Shown here: one piece after another, positions 47,001-59,027 of the stretch
How positions within the stretch are numbered: the stretch's first letter is position 1
How the letters are laid out: the number at the start of each line of letters is the position of its first letter
DNA from: Pseudomonas siliginis
GTDB lineage: Bacteria; Pseudomonadota; Gammaproteobacteria; Pseudomonadales; Pseudomonadaceae
NCBI RefSeq assembly: GCF_019145195.1
Contig: NZ_JAHSTW010000003.1
Location: 310,001-374,000, forward strand
Direction: 5' to 3'
Length of the DNA: 64,000 nt
Program-made: the position numbers and the translations under genes
The notes under the pieces: generated by a model
Seen by the model: the letters and a program-made list of their open reading frames with translations, nothing else
Database searches by the model: none
What the model was told of the DNA's origin: nothing

Positions 47001-48461
47001 GCGCGGCTGCGCTGGCTCGACCTCAGCCACAATCAGCTGGAAGAGTTCAGCGCCAGAACCTTCAGCCGTCTGGAAACCCTCAACCTCGCCCAGAACGGTC
47101 TGGATTTCTGGCCTGAAGGCGTACTTGAACTGGCCCCTCTGCAAAGGCTGGACCTGTCGGGCAACAACATCATGGTCTTCCCGGACCGGCTGTTGGGCGG
47201 CAATCACGAGGCGCTTGTGGCGGGCACCGATCTGTCGGAAAACTCGCTGTCACTTAACGCATTTGAGCAGATCAGGGACTACAGCTTCGCGCATGGCGCA
47301 GGTGATGTGCTCGGCTACACGCCCGAGTCATTGCAGCGTTTGATCGCCGAGCGTATGAGCGACTCGGAAAGCGGTACCAGTTCCGAATCGGATTCGGACT
47401 CGGGCTCGGGCTCAGGCTCAGGCTCCGATAGCGACGACGGCGATGATCCGCGTGGCGGAGGTGGTGGGGCTAGCAGGTCCGTGGATGCGCATGCCGCTGT
47501 GGAAGCAGCGGAGGTGATTGCCAATCCGGCGCAGGATGTGGCGGCGCCGGCGATGGAAACCTGGATGACCTATACCCATGCAGATGCGCGTGCTGCGCGG
47601 CAAGCGCTATGGCTGCAATTGGCTCGACAGGCCAACCATGAGGCGTTCTTTCATTTGCTCTCGACCTTGCCCGACACCCTGGAATTCAGGTTTGCCGGTG
47701 CCGATCTGACCCACCGGGTCTGGCAAGTGATCCAGGCTGCCACGGAAAACGCTGAACTGCGCGAGCTGTTGTTTTTCAACGCCGAAACCCACGGCACGTG
47801 CCCTGATGGCCGGATCCTGTCGTTCAGCGAACTGGAGACCCGCGTCTATGAATACAACGCTCTGCGCGACATTCCCCGGCATCGTCAGCTGCAACGCGGC
47901 AGAGCGCTGCTTGATCTGACTCGACGGCTGTTTCGCCTGGAAAGGGTGGATCGACTGGCCGAAGCCGCCGCCAGGAACAAGGATCGCGCGGAAGTCCGCC
48001 TGCAATACCGCATCGCCATGACACGCGGCTGGCCGGACGACCTGGAGTTGCCGGCGCAACCCGAACACATGTTGTACGCCTCACCGATTCGCGGGCAGCG
48101 ATTGCTCGACGCGCAAGCCTCGGTTCTCGCGGACGAGGCATCACCGCTGTTTCTGGAAGATCTGATTGCGCGGGACTACTGGATCCGCTATCTGCAGGAT
48201 CGCCACGTCGCGGCGTTCGAGGCTCTCGAGCGCGACGCCACCCAGCGGCACGAAGCGGTCGAGGATGCCTACCCCGATAAAGAAAACAGCGATTATCTGG
48301 ACGCGATGAGAGTGCTTGAAATCGAAAGGGCGGAGGCGCTTATCGAGAAGCTCAAGGCTTTGACTCGCACAGAACTGGAGAGCCTGGCGTCGCAGGATGC
48401 GGGACCGTCGCCATCGACCCCGTCTTCACCGAAACCCGGACCTTCGTGGCGCCGCGACTGA
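41100..48461 (+). CDS. Giant LRR protein with C-terminal NEL-type E3 ubiquitin ligase domain
   Basis: A 2453-residue protein, ATG with an AAGGAG site. The N-terminal half (residues 1-1100) is a dermonecrotic-toxin-like (DUF6543) region with a hydrophobic stretch near 490-530. Three leucine-rich blocks lie at about 1193-1390, 1543-1713 and 1867-2063, each preceded by a Trp-Arg motif (KACWRNAL, KNWRAAIRR, RACWRDGL). A Ser/Asp/Gly linker (about 2085-2125) leads to a NEL domain with the CxD motif TCPDG, catalytic Cys2234. NEL enzymes ubiquitinate host proteins in eukaryotic cells. No signal peptide or secretion apparatus is seen nearby. Confidence 0.88.
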   Translation: MNVIPPEPVSTQPASTAQPAAPNRSAKLIATQSLHGEFLEASAPQWLTSASPQRREALKAVPTALPAWYQNATPAQRKTLDETFKASVIAQNSLDKSMAKFVDVETFARPLLIKALKDRYALDIDVDKTLLCLRRPVEMGIQRTVLASFEVLKITLLEASLHNFEADECEGTYHSSSGFVVATPAADTFNHVDTGLTVSQFLRLCRNLDIGQQYQTYLQGFFYPGGAVAEAVLSERFIASQKAAMRAAAEQALLRNDIEAADHAMILSVIDGEMHPWMGRKQVWFQDLGLMKKRLTGCVAFVICEKYRYTDELILYIPNDPEHPLKRYTFEQMREELKRLLTARDASQPTSAEPTAYQRFLSQFLPYDQRPYYFSQFRQKAVDSAGDAWDLLRSPWLSVLQGLAGGSAFTRIQQVPPERQVKWEPVADPYIAPSTVGRKGRGLWAANEDLWQYLYAQNRAKVLADAKSHAVPTADVDAKARDVKLAHLMQLGMLGLNMVSMFVPVLGEVMMVVMAGQLLSETLEGAIEWAEGDRRAAKDHLIDVAENLAQIALMAGVGAGVRKIASAQAVPVIERLHPVKLPNGETRLWKPDLKAYESAVALPVSPGPNSAGQHVLDGKTYIRQSGKVYEQFFDESIGKWRLRHPTDINAWQPVLDSNGRGAWRHSLERPQDWDRLTLLRRIGHATEAFSDEQLIKAADISGVSDAALRKMHIDSALPTPELTQAMRMMQADGNAALVVEQLRGTKPIDELYLYALPLITEMPRWPENRVLEVFDGEQLSGKSVRYGSARRFRDVGVKPPIQISRADIFSGELPARILAALDEAEITRLLGEQGARVGDARPAEFGKQIAEYADTRQPAIYDSIYLGTDPVDPQVVRLQKACPGLSEPAAQTVLAHGRPDDLERLGSGQRVPLRLLEEARWYAHQSRQVAAYAGLRSENVASADSRRLALHTLEQLAGWPDSIRIEVREGDGAGMLLESIGSETAGEKKYLIKKGVQFQAFNERGEALNSLPRNGDNFYSSIMHALPDHARRSLGVPEVGQSTGLQAKIIDYADQHQADAPALLAPQVKWIKPPVRVNATLIGYPASGRGAGSAPNLLAHVQDLYPQLSDELAHGFLLDQYRAGKDNRAIFELLQSRRREWEQLKATLDEWAGTAAAAPWERSGTNYRFLAAQALKACWRNALSTGLAGADQLSILTYDPLPELTADFAHVRELSIGGGGLTDANADAFLARFANVEKLSLGERGSLFGAYMEQEQSLTTLPLSVTRMSGLKKLKLRTPARVMAADLSTRLRSLTAVEELHLDFPGGAGSPLDLDLAPLERLKKLKIEAPGLTQWPAYVERLPELERLDLTQTAIASLPQTLYVGHEKLWAGLSLDWSKFSHEAFKPAYDYVKSYMGEWGHLVDLDSMVRRYCAGELQFLTGEAGRLNPLPQRIMSLWNTPETRLKAVEILRVEHSAIFRQFYEATASGGLRNATPAARWQTPPNARVVRALEKNWRAAIRRRYRLNDDVRPFNAMDWTSGSGLDDASVFELVDTAWAQGAESVSELPQLPAGTFAHVQNVRLDRLSVPIEQIRGFLQAFSGVTSLEITSCGLSEVPVRPADLPQLTQLDLSFNRIVVTPEVQGQFDALSSLEHLNARLNRLDTLDVSRLTGLKTLNLSSGGLNEWPKGAENLAHLQALDLRHNTIGSLPEHVLANDVVLLKTRLLNNLFSGNGEASLRAAQTRIEKALGLPDGALQRFESQSASLLASSSSATPDTALNRAAHLLPLPSAAAITQGADMTRTVVEIFPSLSLENAQASVERLRNEGLSTEQMVGRLTQWRASNETLTRELNGWIFNPAQGSGERTSPSARFFDATRIRACWRDGLTGHTESAGRTLSLSASGMGDLPVLSNVFSHVLTLDLTGAKFSVESFNLFCPAFPELTTLMLNGNGLVHLPEAVASLNRLERLELSGNRLAVAQSVYQHASGARLRWLDLSHNQLEEFSARTFSRLETLNLAQNGLDFWPEGVLELAPLQRLDLSGNNIMVFPDRLLGGNHEALVAGTDLSENSLSLNAFEQIRDYSFAHGAGDVLGYTPESLQRLIAERMSDSESGTSSESDSDSGSGSGSGSDSDDGDDPRGGGGGASRSVDAHAAVEAAEVIANPAQDVAAPAMETWMTYTHADARAARQALWLQLARQANHEAFFHLLSTLPDTLEFRFAGADLTHRVWQVIQAATENAELRELLFFNAETHGTCPDGRILSFSELETRVYEYNALRDIPRHRQLQRGRALLDLTRRLFRLERVDRLAEAAARNKDRAEVRLQYRIAMTRGWPDDLELPAQPEHMLYASPIRGQRLLDAQASVLADEASPLFLEDLIARDYWIRYLQDRHVAAFEALERDATQRHEAVEDAYPDKENSDYLDAMRVLEIERAEALIEKLKALTRTELESLASQDAGPSPSTPSSPKPGPSWRRD

Positions 48462-48468
48462 TTGATCA

Positions 48469-48503
48469 AGCAGACCTGGGAGCAGGGCGCTCCCAGGTCT
48501 GCT
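48469..48503. terminator. 15-bp perfect hairpin between LRR/NEL gene and metH
   Basis: AGCAGACCTGGGAGC / GCTCCCAGGTCTGCT with a 5-base loop lies between convergent genes. No clear T run follows, so the call as terminator is moderate; it may instead block read-through or protect 3' ends. Confidence 0.65.
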
Positions 48504-48507
48504 CGAC

Positions 48508-52218
<3,711 letters not shown>

Positions 52219-52373
52219 GTGGACTACTCGGAAAGACCATTACGAAGGAGCGCGATCATAGCAAACCTGTGCGCTTTTGGAGCATGTGCAGCTTTTGCAT
52301 GAATATCGCTCATGTTGGTACGAGCGTCATAACGGTAGAATCGCAGCCTTTTTTTACCATCGAGATCAGCAGC

Positions 52374-54668
52374 ATGCCGCACCGCTTCATCAGTTTATGG
52401 TTGCTGGTCCTGAGCGGGAGCGTTGCGGCGCAAGATCCCGCCATTTCTTCTTCCATCTCCTACACCCGGGATATCCAACCGATCTTCACCGAGAAGTGCG
52501 TAGCCTGCCATGCGTGCTATGACTCGGCCTGTCAGCTCAATCTCGGCAGTGGCGAAGGCGCCGCCCGTGGCGCGAGCAAGATGCCGGTGTACGACGGCGA
52601 ACGCACCCAGGCCGCACCGACCACGCGCTTGTTTTACGACGCGTTCGGCAAGCGCGCCTGGCAGCAGAAAGACTTCTATTCGGTGCTCGATGCCCAGGGC
52701 AGTCAGGCCGCGCTGATGGCACGCATGCTTGAACTCGGCCACAAGACGCCGCTGACGCCCAACGCCAAACTGCCGGAAGAGATTGTTCTTGGGCTCAATC
52801 GCAACAATCTATGCGCAATGCCTGCGGAGTTCGACGGATATGCCGGCGCGCACCCGAAAGAGGGTATGCCGCTGGCGGTCACCGGGCTGACCGACCAGCA
52901 ATATCAGACCTTGCAGCGCTGGCTGGCGTCTGGCGCGCCGATTGACGAGCAGAGCCTGGCGCCGAGTGCCAAAGAGGCCATGCAAATCCTGCAGTGGGAA
53001 AACCTGCTCAACGCCCCCGGCGCCCGGCAGAGTCTGGTCGGGCGCTGGCTGTTCGAGCACTGGTATCTGGCGCACATCTATTTCAAGGATGGTGAGCCGG
53101 GGCATTATTTCCAGTGGGTACGTTCGCGTACGCCGAGCGGCCAGCCGATCGACCTGATCGCCACGCGCCGCCCCAACGACGACCCGGGCACGCAGGTGTA
53201 TTACCGCTTGTGGCCGGTGCAAGGGGTGATCGTGCACAAGACGCACATCACTTATCCGCTGAGCGCGGCGAAAATGGCGCGGATCAAAAGCCTGTTCTAC
53301 AGCGGCAACTGGCAGGTCAATGCGCTGCCGGGTTACGGCCCGCAGAGCCGTGCTAATCCGTTTGCCACTTTCGAGGCGATTCCGGCGCAGGCGCGCTATC
53401 AGTTCATGCTCGATAACGCTGAATACTTCGTCCGCACCTTCATTCGCGGCCCGGTGTGCCGTGGGCAGATCGCGACCGACGTGATCCGCGACAACTTCTG
53501 GGCGCTGTTCCAGGCGCCGGAACATGATCTCTATATCACCGACCCGAACTACCGCGGCCAAGCCACGCCGCTGCTGGCGATGCCGGGGCAGAACGACGAT
53601 GTCGGCAGCGTGCTGAGCCTGTGGCGCAACTATCGCGACAAGCGCAACGAATACGAGGCATTGCGCCGTGACAGCTATGCCGATCTGCCGGCGCCGAGCT
53701 GGTCGACGCTGTGGGCCGGCAACGACAACGCCTTGCTGAGCATTTTCCGCCACTTCGACAGTGCTTCGGTGACCAAGGGGCTGATCGGTGAGGTGCCGCA
53801 AACCATGTGGCTGTTCGATTATCCGCTGCTGGAGCGCACCTATTACCAGCTCGCGGTCAATTTCGACGTGTTCGGCAACGTTTCCCATCAGGCGCAGACC
53901 CGTCTGTATTTCGACCTGATCCGTAACGGCGCGGAACAGAACTTCCTGCGCCTTATGCCCGCCGACTCGCGCGAGGACTACCTCAACGATTGGTACCAGG
54001 ACGGCGGTCAATTCAAGATGTGGCTCGATTACGAGGCCATCGATGACGACAAACCGACCGCGCTGAAGCTCGACGAAAAAGACCCGAAACATGATTTCGC
54101 CATGCAGCTGCTGGCGCGCTACGGTGATCTGAACGCGCGGCCGGACCCGATCAATCGCTGCGACGGCGCTTATTGCTCGCGACCGAATATCGATCCGGCC
54201 TTGCAGAATGCCGAGCAGGCCTTGAGCCGTCTGGCCTCGCGCCCGGCAGCGGGACTGAAAGTCATCGACCAGATGCCCGAAGCGACTTTGTTGCGTGTCG
54301 AAACCGCCAGCGGCAAGCGCGAGGTCTACAGCGTGCTGCGCAACCGCGCCCACAGCAACGTGGCGTTTCTGCTCGGTGAATCGCTGCGCTATCAGCCGGG
54401 GCTCGACACGTTGACTGTCTATCCGGGCGTACTCACCAGTTACCCGAATTTCATGTTCAACGTACCGGCCGAGCAGGTGCCGGCGTTTGTCGATGCGATG
54501 GAGAATGCCAAGGATGCCAATCGGTTCGAAAAGATCGTCGAGCGCTGGGGCATTCGCCGCAGTCATCCGCAGTTCTGGCTGTATTTCCACGATCTGAGCC
54601 AGTACATCCGCGAAACCGACCCGGTGGAAGAGGGCGTGCTGGATATGAACCGGTACGAGAACCTTTGA
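52374..54668 (+). CDS. cti: Fatty acid cis/trans isomerase (periplasmic heme protein)
   Basis: A 764-residue protein with a signal peptide (MPHRFISLWLLVLSGSVAAQ) and a cytochrome-c-type heme site CVACH at residues 42-46. It converts cis- to trans-unsaturated fatty acids in membrane phospholipids, a fast response to solvents and heat typical of Pseudomonas. The ATG chosen begins directly at the signal peptide; the 35 upstream in-frame residues look non-coding. It stands alone, divergent from metH. Confidence 0.93.
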   Translation: MPHRFISLWLLVLSGSVAAQDPAISSSISYTRDIQPIFTEKCVACHACYDSACQLNLGSGEGAARGASKMPVYDGERTQAAPTTRLFYDAFGKRAWQQKDFYSVLDAQGSQAALMARMLELGHKTPLTPNAKLPEEIVLGLNRNNLCAMPAEFDGYAGAHPKEGMPLAVTGLTDQQYQTLQRWLASGAPIDEQSLAPSAKEAMQILQWENLLNAPGARQSLVGRWLFEHWYLAHIYFKDGEPGHYFQWVRSRTPSGQPIDLIATRRPNDDPGTQVYYRLWPVQGVIVHKTHITYPLSAAKMARIKSLFYSGNWQVNALPGYGPQSRANPFATFEAIPAQARYQFMLDNAEYFVRTFIRGPVCRGQIATDVIRDNFWALFQAPEHDLYITDPNYRGQATPLLAMPGQNDDVGSVLSLWRNYRDKRNEYEALRRDSYADLPAPSWSTLWAGNDNALLSIFRHFDSASVTKGLIGEVPQTMWLFDYPLLERTYYQLAVNFDVFGNVSHQAQTRLYFDLIRNGAEQNFLRLMPADSREDYLNDWYQDGGQFKMWLDYEAIDDDKPTALKLDEKDPKHDFAMQLLARYGDLNARPDPINRCDGAYCSRPNIDPALQNAEQALSRLASRPAAGLKVIDQMPEATLLRVETASGKREVYSVLRNRAHSNVAFLLGESLRYQPGLDTLTVYPGVLTSYPNFMFNVPAEQVPAFVDAMENAKDANRFEKIVERWGIRRSHPQFWLYFHDLSQYIRETDPVEEGVLDMNRYENL

Positions 54669-54714
54669 TGATTCGCAGGCGTGTGACGAGATTCTTTCCT
54701 GACAAAAATACTAG

Positions 54715-55356
<642 letters not shown>

Positions 55357-55375
55357 GGCGTTCGCTGCGAACATG

Positions 55376-55407
55376 AAAAACGGCGCCCCGTGAGCGCCGT
55401 TTTTTTA
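55376..55407 (+). terminator. Rho-independent terminator of nfuA
   Basis: AAAAACGGCGC-CCCGTGA-GCGCCGTTTTTTT hairpin with a seven-T run, 20 bases after the nfuA stop. Confidence 0.93.
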
Positions 55408-55427
55408 TGGGCCAATTTCACCGCCCA

Positions 55428-55495
55428 TTCGCGAGCAGGCTCGCTCCCACAATGAAATGCAATTTCTGGTGGGAGCGAGCCTGCTCGCGAAGGCG
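55428..55495. repeat. REP inverted pair
   Basis: Two opposed REP palindromes with about 20 bases between them end 3 bases before the cobM stop codon on the minus strand. Confidence 0.88.
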
Positions 55496-55498
55496 TCT

Positions 55499-56245
55499 TC
55501 AAGGCCGATAAAGATGCGCATGCCCGGCGCGATACAACGAAGACTCGCTGAACACCTCGCTGCCCAGCACCCGCCCGACCAGAATCAGCGCCGTGCGCCG
55601 AAAGCCTTTGGCCCCGACCTTTGCGGCAATGTCCGCCAGTGTACCGACGACCCAGTCCTGATCCGGCCATGTCGCGCGGTGAATCACGGCAATCGGGCAG
55701 TCCGCGCCGTAATGCGGCAGCAGTTCAACCAGTATCTTTTCCAGATGATTGACCCCCAGATGAATGGCCATGGTCGCGCCGTGCTGCGCCAGGCTCGCCA
55801 GTTCTTCGCCGGCGGGCATCGCGGTCTTGTCGGCGTAACGAGTCAGAATCACGCTTTGCGAGATGTCCGGCAGAGTGAGCTCTGCGCCCAGCAGCGCTGC
55901 GCATGCCGCTGTGGCGGTCACGCCCGGAATGATCTCGAAAGGAATGCTCAGTTCACGCAAGTATCGAATCTGCTCACCGATCGCGCCGTACAGACTTGGG
56001 TCTCCGGAATGCACACGGGCCACATCCTGGCCTTGGGCATGGGCAGTCCTGATCAGATCGATGATTTGTTCCAAGTGCAGTTCAGCGCTATTGACCACGA
56101 TTTCGGCCTGATGACCTTCCAGCACCGCGGAGGGTACCAGCGAACCGGCGTAGATAATCACCGGGCAGCTGCGAATCAGCCGTTGGCCTTTGACGGTGAT
56201 GAGTTCCGGGTCGCCGGGGCCGGCGCCGATGAAGTAGACGGTCAT
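55499..56245 (-). CDS. cobM: Precorrin-4 C11-methyltransferase
   Basis: A 248-residue tetrapyrrole methylase. It has the SAM-binding GAGPGDPELITVKG near residue 6, VHSGDPSLYGAIGEQ, and IPGVTATAACAALLG, the three standard motifs. It methylates C11 of precorrin-4 in aerobic cobalamin synthesis. ATG 56245 is used because the family starts MTVYFIGAGPGD; 10 upstream residues in the frame look non-coding. It is the last gene of the cbtB-cbtA-cobE-cobM unit, 78 bases after cobE. Confidence 0.95.
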   Translation of the reverse strand: MTVYFIGAGPGDPELITVKGQRLIRSCPVIIYAGSLVPSAVLEGHQAEIVVNSAELHLEQIIDLIRTAHAQGQDVARVHSGDPSLYGAIGEQIRYLRELSIPFEIIPGVTATAACAALLGAELTLPDISQSVILTRYADKTAMPAGEELASLAQHGATMAIHLGVNHLEKILVELLPHYGADCPIAVIHRATWPDQDWVVGTLADIAAKVGAKGFRRTALILVGRVLGSEVFSESSLYRAGHAHLYRP

Positions 56246-56323
56246 CGTTGAATCCTTGTAAAGAGGCGCAGGCACACTGCAGATGAAGCGTGCTCATGAT
56301 CGATGGCGGGGATTATCGGGATT

Positions 56324-56737
56324 TTATGCAGCGCCGGCCAATGCCAGCGTGGCCTGCGCATATTTTTGGCGGTGGATCAGCAGTTTCGCCGGCGCCTGAA
56401 TCAGTTGCTCGGCCAGCGCCAGCGCGGCGCTTTCCGCCACGCCGTAGCAGCCGGTGCGCTCAAAGGCGATCTGCGATTGATGACTGAGGCGCTGTTGATA
56501 GGGCGCCAGTTCGGCACTGTTGAAATACTGCAGCGGCAGGTTCAATTGTGTGGCCAGTTCCAGCAACCCCGGTTCGTCGCGCTTGAGGTCGATACTCGCC
56601 AGAGCCTTGACCGCTCGCAGCTCGATGCGGTGCGCCTGCAATGCTTGATCAAGTAACGCACGCAGCGTACTTGCGGGACAGCCGCGCTGGCAGCCGAGGC
56701 CGACCACGAAGGTCGGCGCTGCGCGGTCATCGGTCAT
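56324..56737 (-). CDS. cobE: Cobalamin biosynthesis protein CobE (CbiG C-terminal-like)
   Basis: A 137-residue protein with VVGLGCQRGCPASTLRALL at the N terminus, ASIDLKRDEPGLLELA, and GVAESAALALA, the CobE/CbiG_C pattern. It takes part in corrin ring synthesis, possibly in ring-contraction or intermediate handling; its precise step is not settled. It begins in an ATGA overlap with cbtA. Confidence 0.9.
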   Translation of the reverse strand: MTDDRAAPTFVVGLGCQRGCPASTLRALLDQALQAHRIELRAVKALASIDLKRDEPGLLELATQLNLPLQYFNSAELAPYQQRLSHQSQIAFERTGCYGVAESAALALAEQLIQAPAKLLIHRQKYAQATLALAGAA

Positions 56738-57435
56738 GCCTGATAAGGGCCTGCGCTTTTGCGGCGGAACAACCATGCACTGATCAGGCCCAAGGCCAGC
56801 CAGAACGCGACGTTGGTCAGCTGCGAAGCGATTTTGAACTGGGTTTCCAGTGCCTCTGGGGCAAGCATCGAATGCACCTGCGGTTGCGGCGCGCCGATCA
56901 CATGCGGCACGGCGAGAATCGCCACACCGAGAAGCTTCATCAGCCAGTGACGGCTGAAAGCGATCAGTGCCAGGCCGACGGCGGTCGAAGCAGCGGTGCC
57001 GATCCACCAGATCTGCCGCGATGCCAGATCGGCAGCCGCAGTGCCCGGCAATTCAGGTGGCAGGCCCAAGGTCGGCGCGAGAACGAACGTCGCGTAACCG
57101 GCCAGACCCCAGAGCAGCCCTTGCGAGGTTTTCGTTGGGGCTCGCAAGGTGTACAGGCCGGCGAGCATCAGGGCGAAACCCACCGCCACCACCAGATTAC
57201 CGCCAGTGGTCGAGACCACGCGCTGCCAGCCGTCTTCCGGCTCCCAGGCTTCACCATCATGGCTGTGGGCGGCGGTGCCGACGGCGTGTTCGTGGACTTG
57301 CGCGACCGGTTCGGATTTCTCGAAGGTTTCGGCCTGCAGAATCAGTGGCGATACCCAGAAACTCTGTAGCAAGGTCAGGAGCAGGGCGGCCAGCAAGCCG
57401 GTGAAGCCTGCGGTTTGCGCGATACGCTTGATCAT
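56734..57435 (-). CDS. cbtA: Predicted cobalt transporter subunit CbtA
   Basis: A 233-residue membrane protein with about five hydrophobic segments (for example TGLLAALLLTLLQSFWVSPLIL). A His-rich loop after the first segment (VHEHAVGTAAHSHDGE) could bind cobalt. CbtA and CbtB are a predicted cobalt uptake pair usually under B12 riboswitch control, as here. ATG 57435 has a GAGG purine stretch upstream; a GTG 21 bases earlier overlaps the cbtB stop and is less likely. Confidence 0.92.
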   Translation of the reverse strand: MIKRIAQTAGFTGLLAALLLTLLQSFWVSPLILQAETFEKSEPVAQVHEHAVGTAAHSHDGEAWEPEDGWQRVVSTTGGNLVVAVGFALMLAGLYTLRAPTKTSQGLLWGLAGYATFVLAPTLGLPPELPGTAAADLASRQIWWIGTAASTAVGLALIAFSRHWLMKLLGVAILAVPHVIGAPQPQVHSMLAPEALETQFKIASQLTNVAFWLALGLISAWLFRRKSAGPYQA

Positions 57436-57446
57436 CTCGGCAAGCC

Positions 57447-57644
57447 TCAGTGGCACGGGAACGCGGCGCTGTGGCGGGTATCGTGGGCGGCGTTGTGCAC
57501 CGCTTCGATGTGCGAGAAACCGGCGAACCAGACCAGGCTGGCACCGAGGATCGAGGCGAAGAGGGCGGCAGCGACGCGTTGGCCGAGTGTGGTGCTGCTG
57601 GAGATGTGGTCAGTGTGGCTGACGGTGTTGCTGATGATCGACAT
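57447..57644 (-). CDS. cbtB: Predicted cobalt transporter subunit CbtB
   Basis: A 65-residue single-pass membrane protein (VAAALFASILGASLVWFAGF) ending in the conserved His-rich HDTRHSAAFPCH tail, the CbtB signature. It is thought to bind cobalt at the C terminus and hand it to CbtA. It is the first gene behind the minus-strand cobalamin riboswitch, with a GAGGGAAGC Shine-Dalgarno. Confidence 0.93.
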   Translation of the reverse strand: MSIISNTVSHTDHISSSTTLGQRVAAALFASILGASLVWFAGFSHIEAVHNAAHDTRHSAAFPCH

Positions 57645-57777
57645 AGCGCTTCCCTCTGAAATGTCAGCGGGTAAACAGAGCGCATGAAAATCCCTGCGAG
57701 CCGGGCACGCAGGGATTTCGAACAGCGCCCGCCCACCGCGGGTTTGTTTGTGGTCAGCGGCGCTTGCGCGCGCTGGG

Positions 57778-57975
57778 TGTTGCGGGCCGGTCTCCGGGCT
57801 CGCGAGGGGTTGACTGGTCGCCGACCTGCAAGCATCACCTTCCCATGCCGGGGCACAGTGGATCTGACGCTTCGCTCGCTTACCGTTGCGGGGGCAGCAC
57901 CGGACTGACATGGCTTTGAGTAAAGCACATGATTCACCGGTTTCCCGTTTCACCCTGTGAAGGGCACCCGTAACA
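57778..57975 (-). promoter_or_regulatory. Cobalamin riboswitch controlling cbtB-cbtA-cobE-cobM
   Basis: Read on the minus strand: a GGGTGAAACGGGAA segment, CCGGTGCTGCCCCCGCAACGG, GGCATGGGAAGGTG, and the B12 box GAGCCCGGAGACCGGCCC (57784-57801). These are the conserved cobalamin-riboswitch elements in the right order. The ends are approximate. AdoCbl binding would reduce expression of the cobalt uptake genes, whose first start codon is about 130 bases downstream. Confidence 0.93.
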
Positions 57976-58725
57976 AGGTGTGCAGGAGAACATGGGTTTG
58001 GGTTTTTAGTCAATTTCCGGGGGCGGATCCGTTGCTGCGGGGGGGGCTTTTTTTCGGGTGTTTTTGTGTGTATATCCGTTGCTGCGGGTGTTGCTGATTA
58101 CGGTTTCGCCCTTACGGCGAGGCACTTTTTCCAAACGCCGAAAAAGTACCCAAAAAGGCTTGCTCCTACGTTCGGCCCTCGCAGGCTCGGGTTCCTTCGC
58201 TCCGGGACTGATCCGGGCGCAGCGGCTCCGGTTTGCTTCGCTGCACCTCCTTCCGCTGTGTTCGACTGCGTCGAACGGTCGCTGCGCTCCCACGCCCGGA
58301 TCAGTCCCTCCACTCAGCCTTCCGACGTCGCTGGTGGATCAAAAGCACTCGAGCTTGCGCTCATTGTTGAGTGGTGCGGCTGCGCCGCGGGCAGCTGCGC
58401 TGCTTTGCTTTTGTGGGAGCGAGCCTGCTCGCGAAGGCGGCCTGACAGCCGACCTGGTCTTGAAGCACGCGATCCAACTGTAGGAGCCGCCGAAGGCTGC
58501 GATCTTTTGATCTGGCTTTTGCTTTTGATCTTTTGCCACTTCGGCAGGCTTCGTTATGGGATCGCTCCGGGTGTGGCAGCGCAGCTACCGTACGACGCAG
58601 TCGTACATCTGGAAAGTTGAGTTGCTGGAGCGATACCGCCCGCCGCTGCACCCGCAGCAACGGATATGCCCTCGGTTCCGAGGCTCAACGCCCATTGACC
58701 CATCCCCACACCATGCGTAGCCTTG
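57976..58725. other. 750-base intergenic region with repeats, no convincing gene
   Basis: Between the two divergent riboswitches there is a G8/T7 tract (58037-58052) and a common Pseudomonas intergenic block beginning ccaaacgccgaaaaagtacc. It also holds a single REP (about 58410-58443) and a different dispersed repeat (taggagccgccgaaggctgc, about 58482-58501). Open frames here give Arg/Pro/Ser-rich products that are read-throughs of repeats, not genes. Promoters of both cobalamin operons should lie at its two ends. Confidence 0.7.
58204..58308. repeat. 16-bp perfect inverted repeat with 73-base loop
   Basis: GGGACTGATCCGGGCG (58204-58219) and its exact complement (58293-58308) enclose a loop containing ACTGCGTCGAAC-type smaller palindromes. 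It lies inside the noncoding block between the cobalamin operons. The function is unknown. Confidence 0.85.
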
Positions 58726-58925
58726 CGCTTTCGAGGTTCTTCGGCACTCGCCGAAGCTAAGAAGGGAACGCGGTCAAAGCCGCGGCTGCCCCCGCAACTG
58801 TGAACGGTGATGTTCGTTGCCACGCCACTGCCAGCTCAAACGATGAGCCAGCGGGAAGGCGCAATGGACGCCAGGCCCAACGCCTGAACGCCGTCAGCCA
58901 GGAGACCTGCCTCGTCACAGATTCT
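58726..58925 (+). promoter_or_regulatory. Cobalamin riboswitch controlling cobW-cobN
   Basis: The plus strand shows GAAGCTAAGAAGGGAACGCGGT, then GGCTGCCCCCGCAACTGTGA, GCCACTG, CGGGAAGGCGCAA, and the B12 box AGCCAGGAGACCTGCC (58896-58911). All conserved blocks are present in order. The ends are approximate. It ends about 100 bases before cobW and mirrors the riboswitch on the other strand. Confidence 0.94.
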
Positions 58926-59027
58926 CACTACAACCGGGCGGGGTGATCCGGTGGCGAATGCTTCCGGCGTGCATGCGCGCTGCCGGTTCTCGTCCCGTAT
59001 GCCCGCCGCTTGCCAAAGGGCATACCG

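Noticed and set aside
48469..48503. Hairpin near metH as a regulatory riboswitch
   Set aside because: It lies at the 3' ends of two convergent genes, not in a leader; best read as a terminator-like structure.
58006..58823. Several Arg/Ser/Pro-rich open frames between the riboswitches
   Set aside because: They translate dispersed repeats and REP sequence on both strands; no ribosome site, and the pieces SEPARE and SRAGSLP are read-throughs of REP palindromes.
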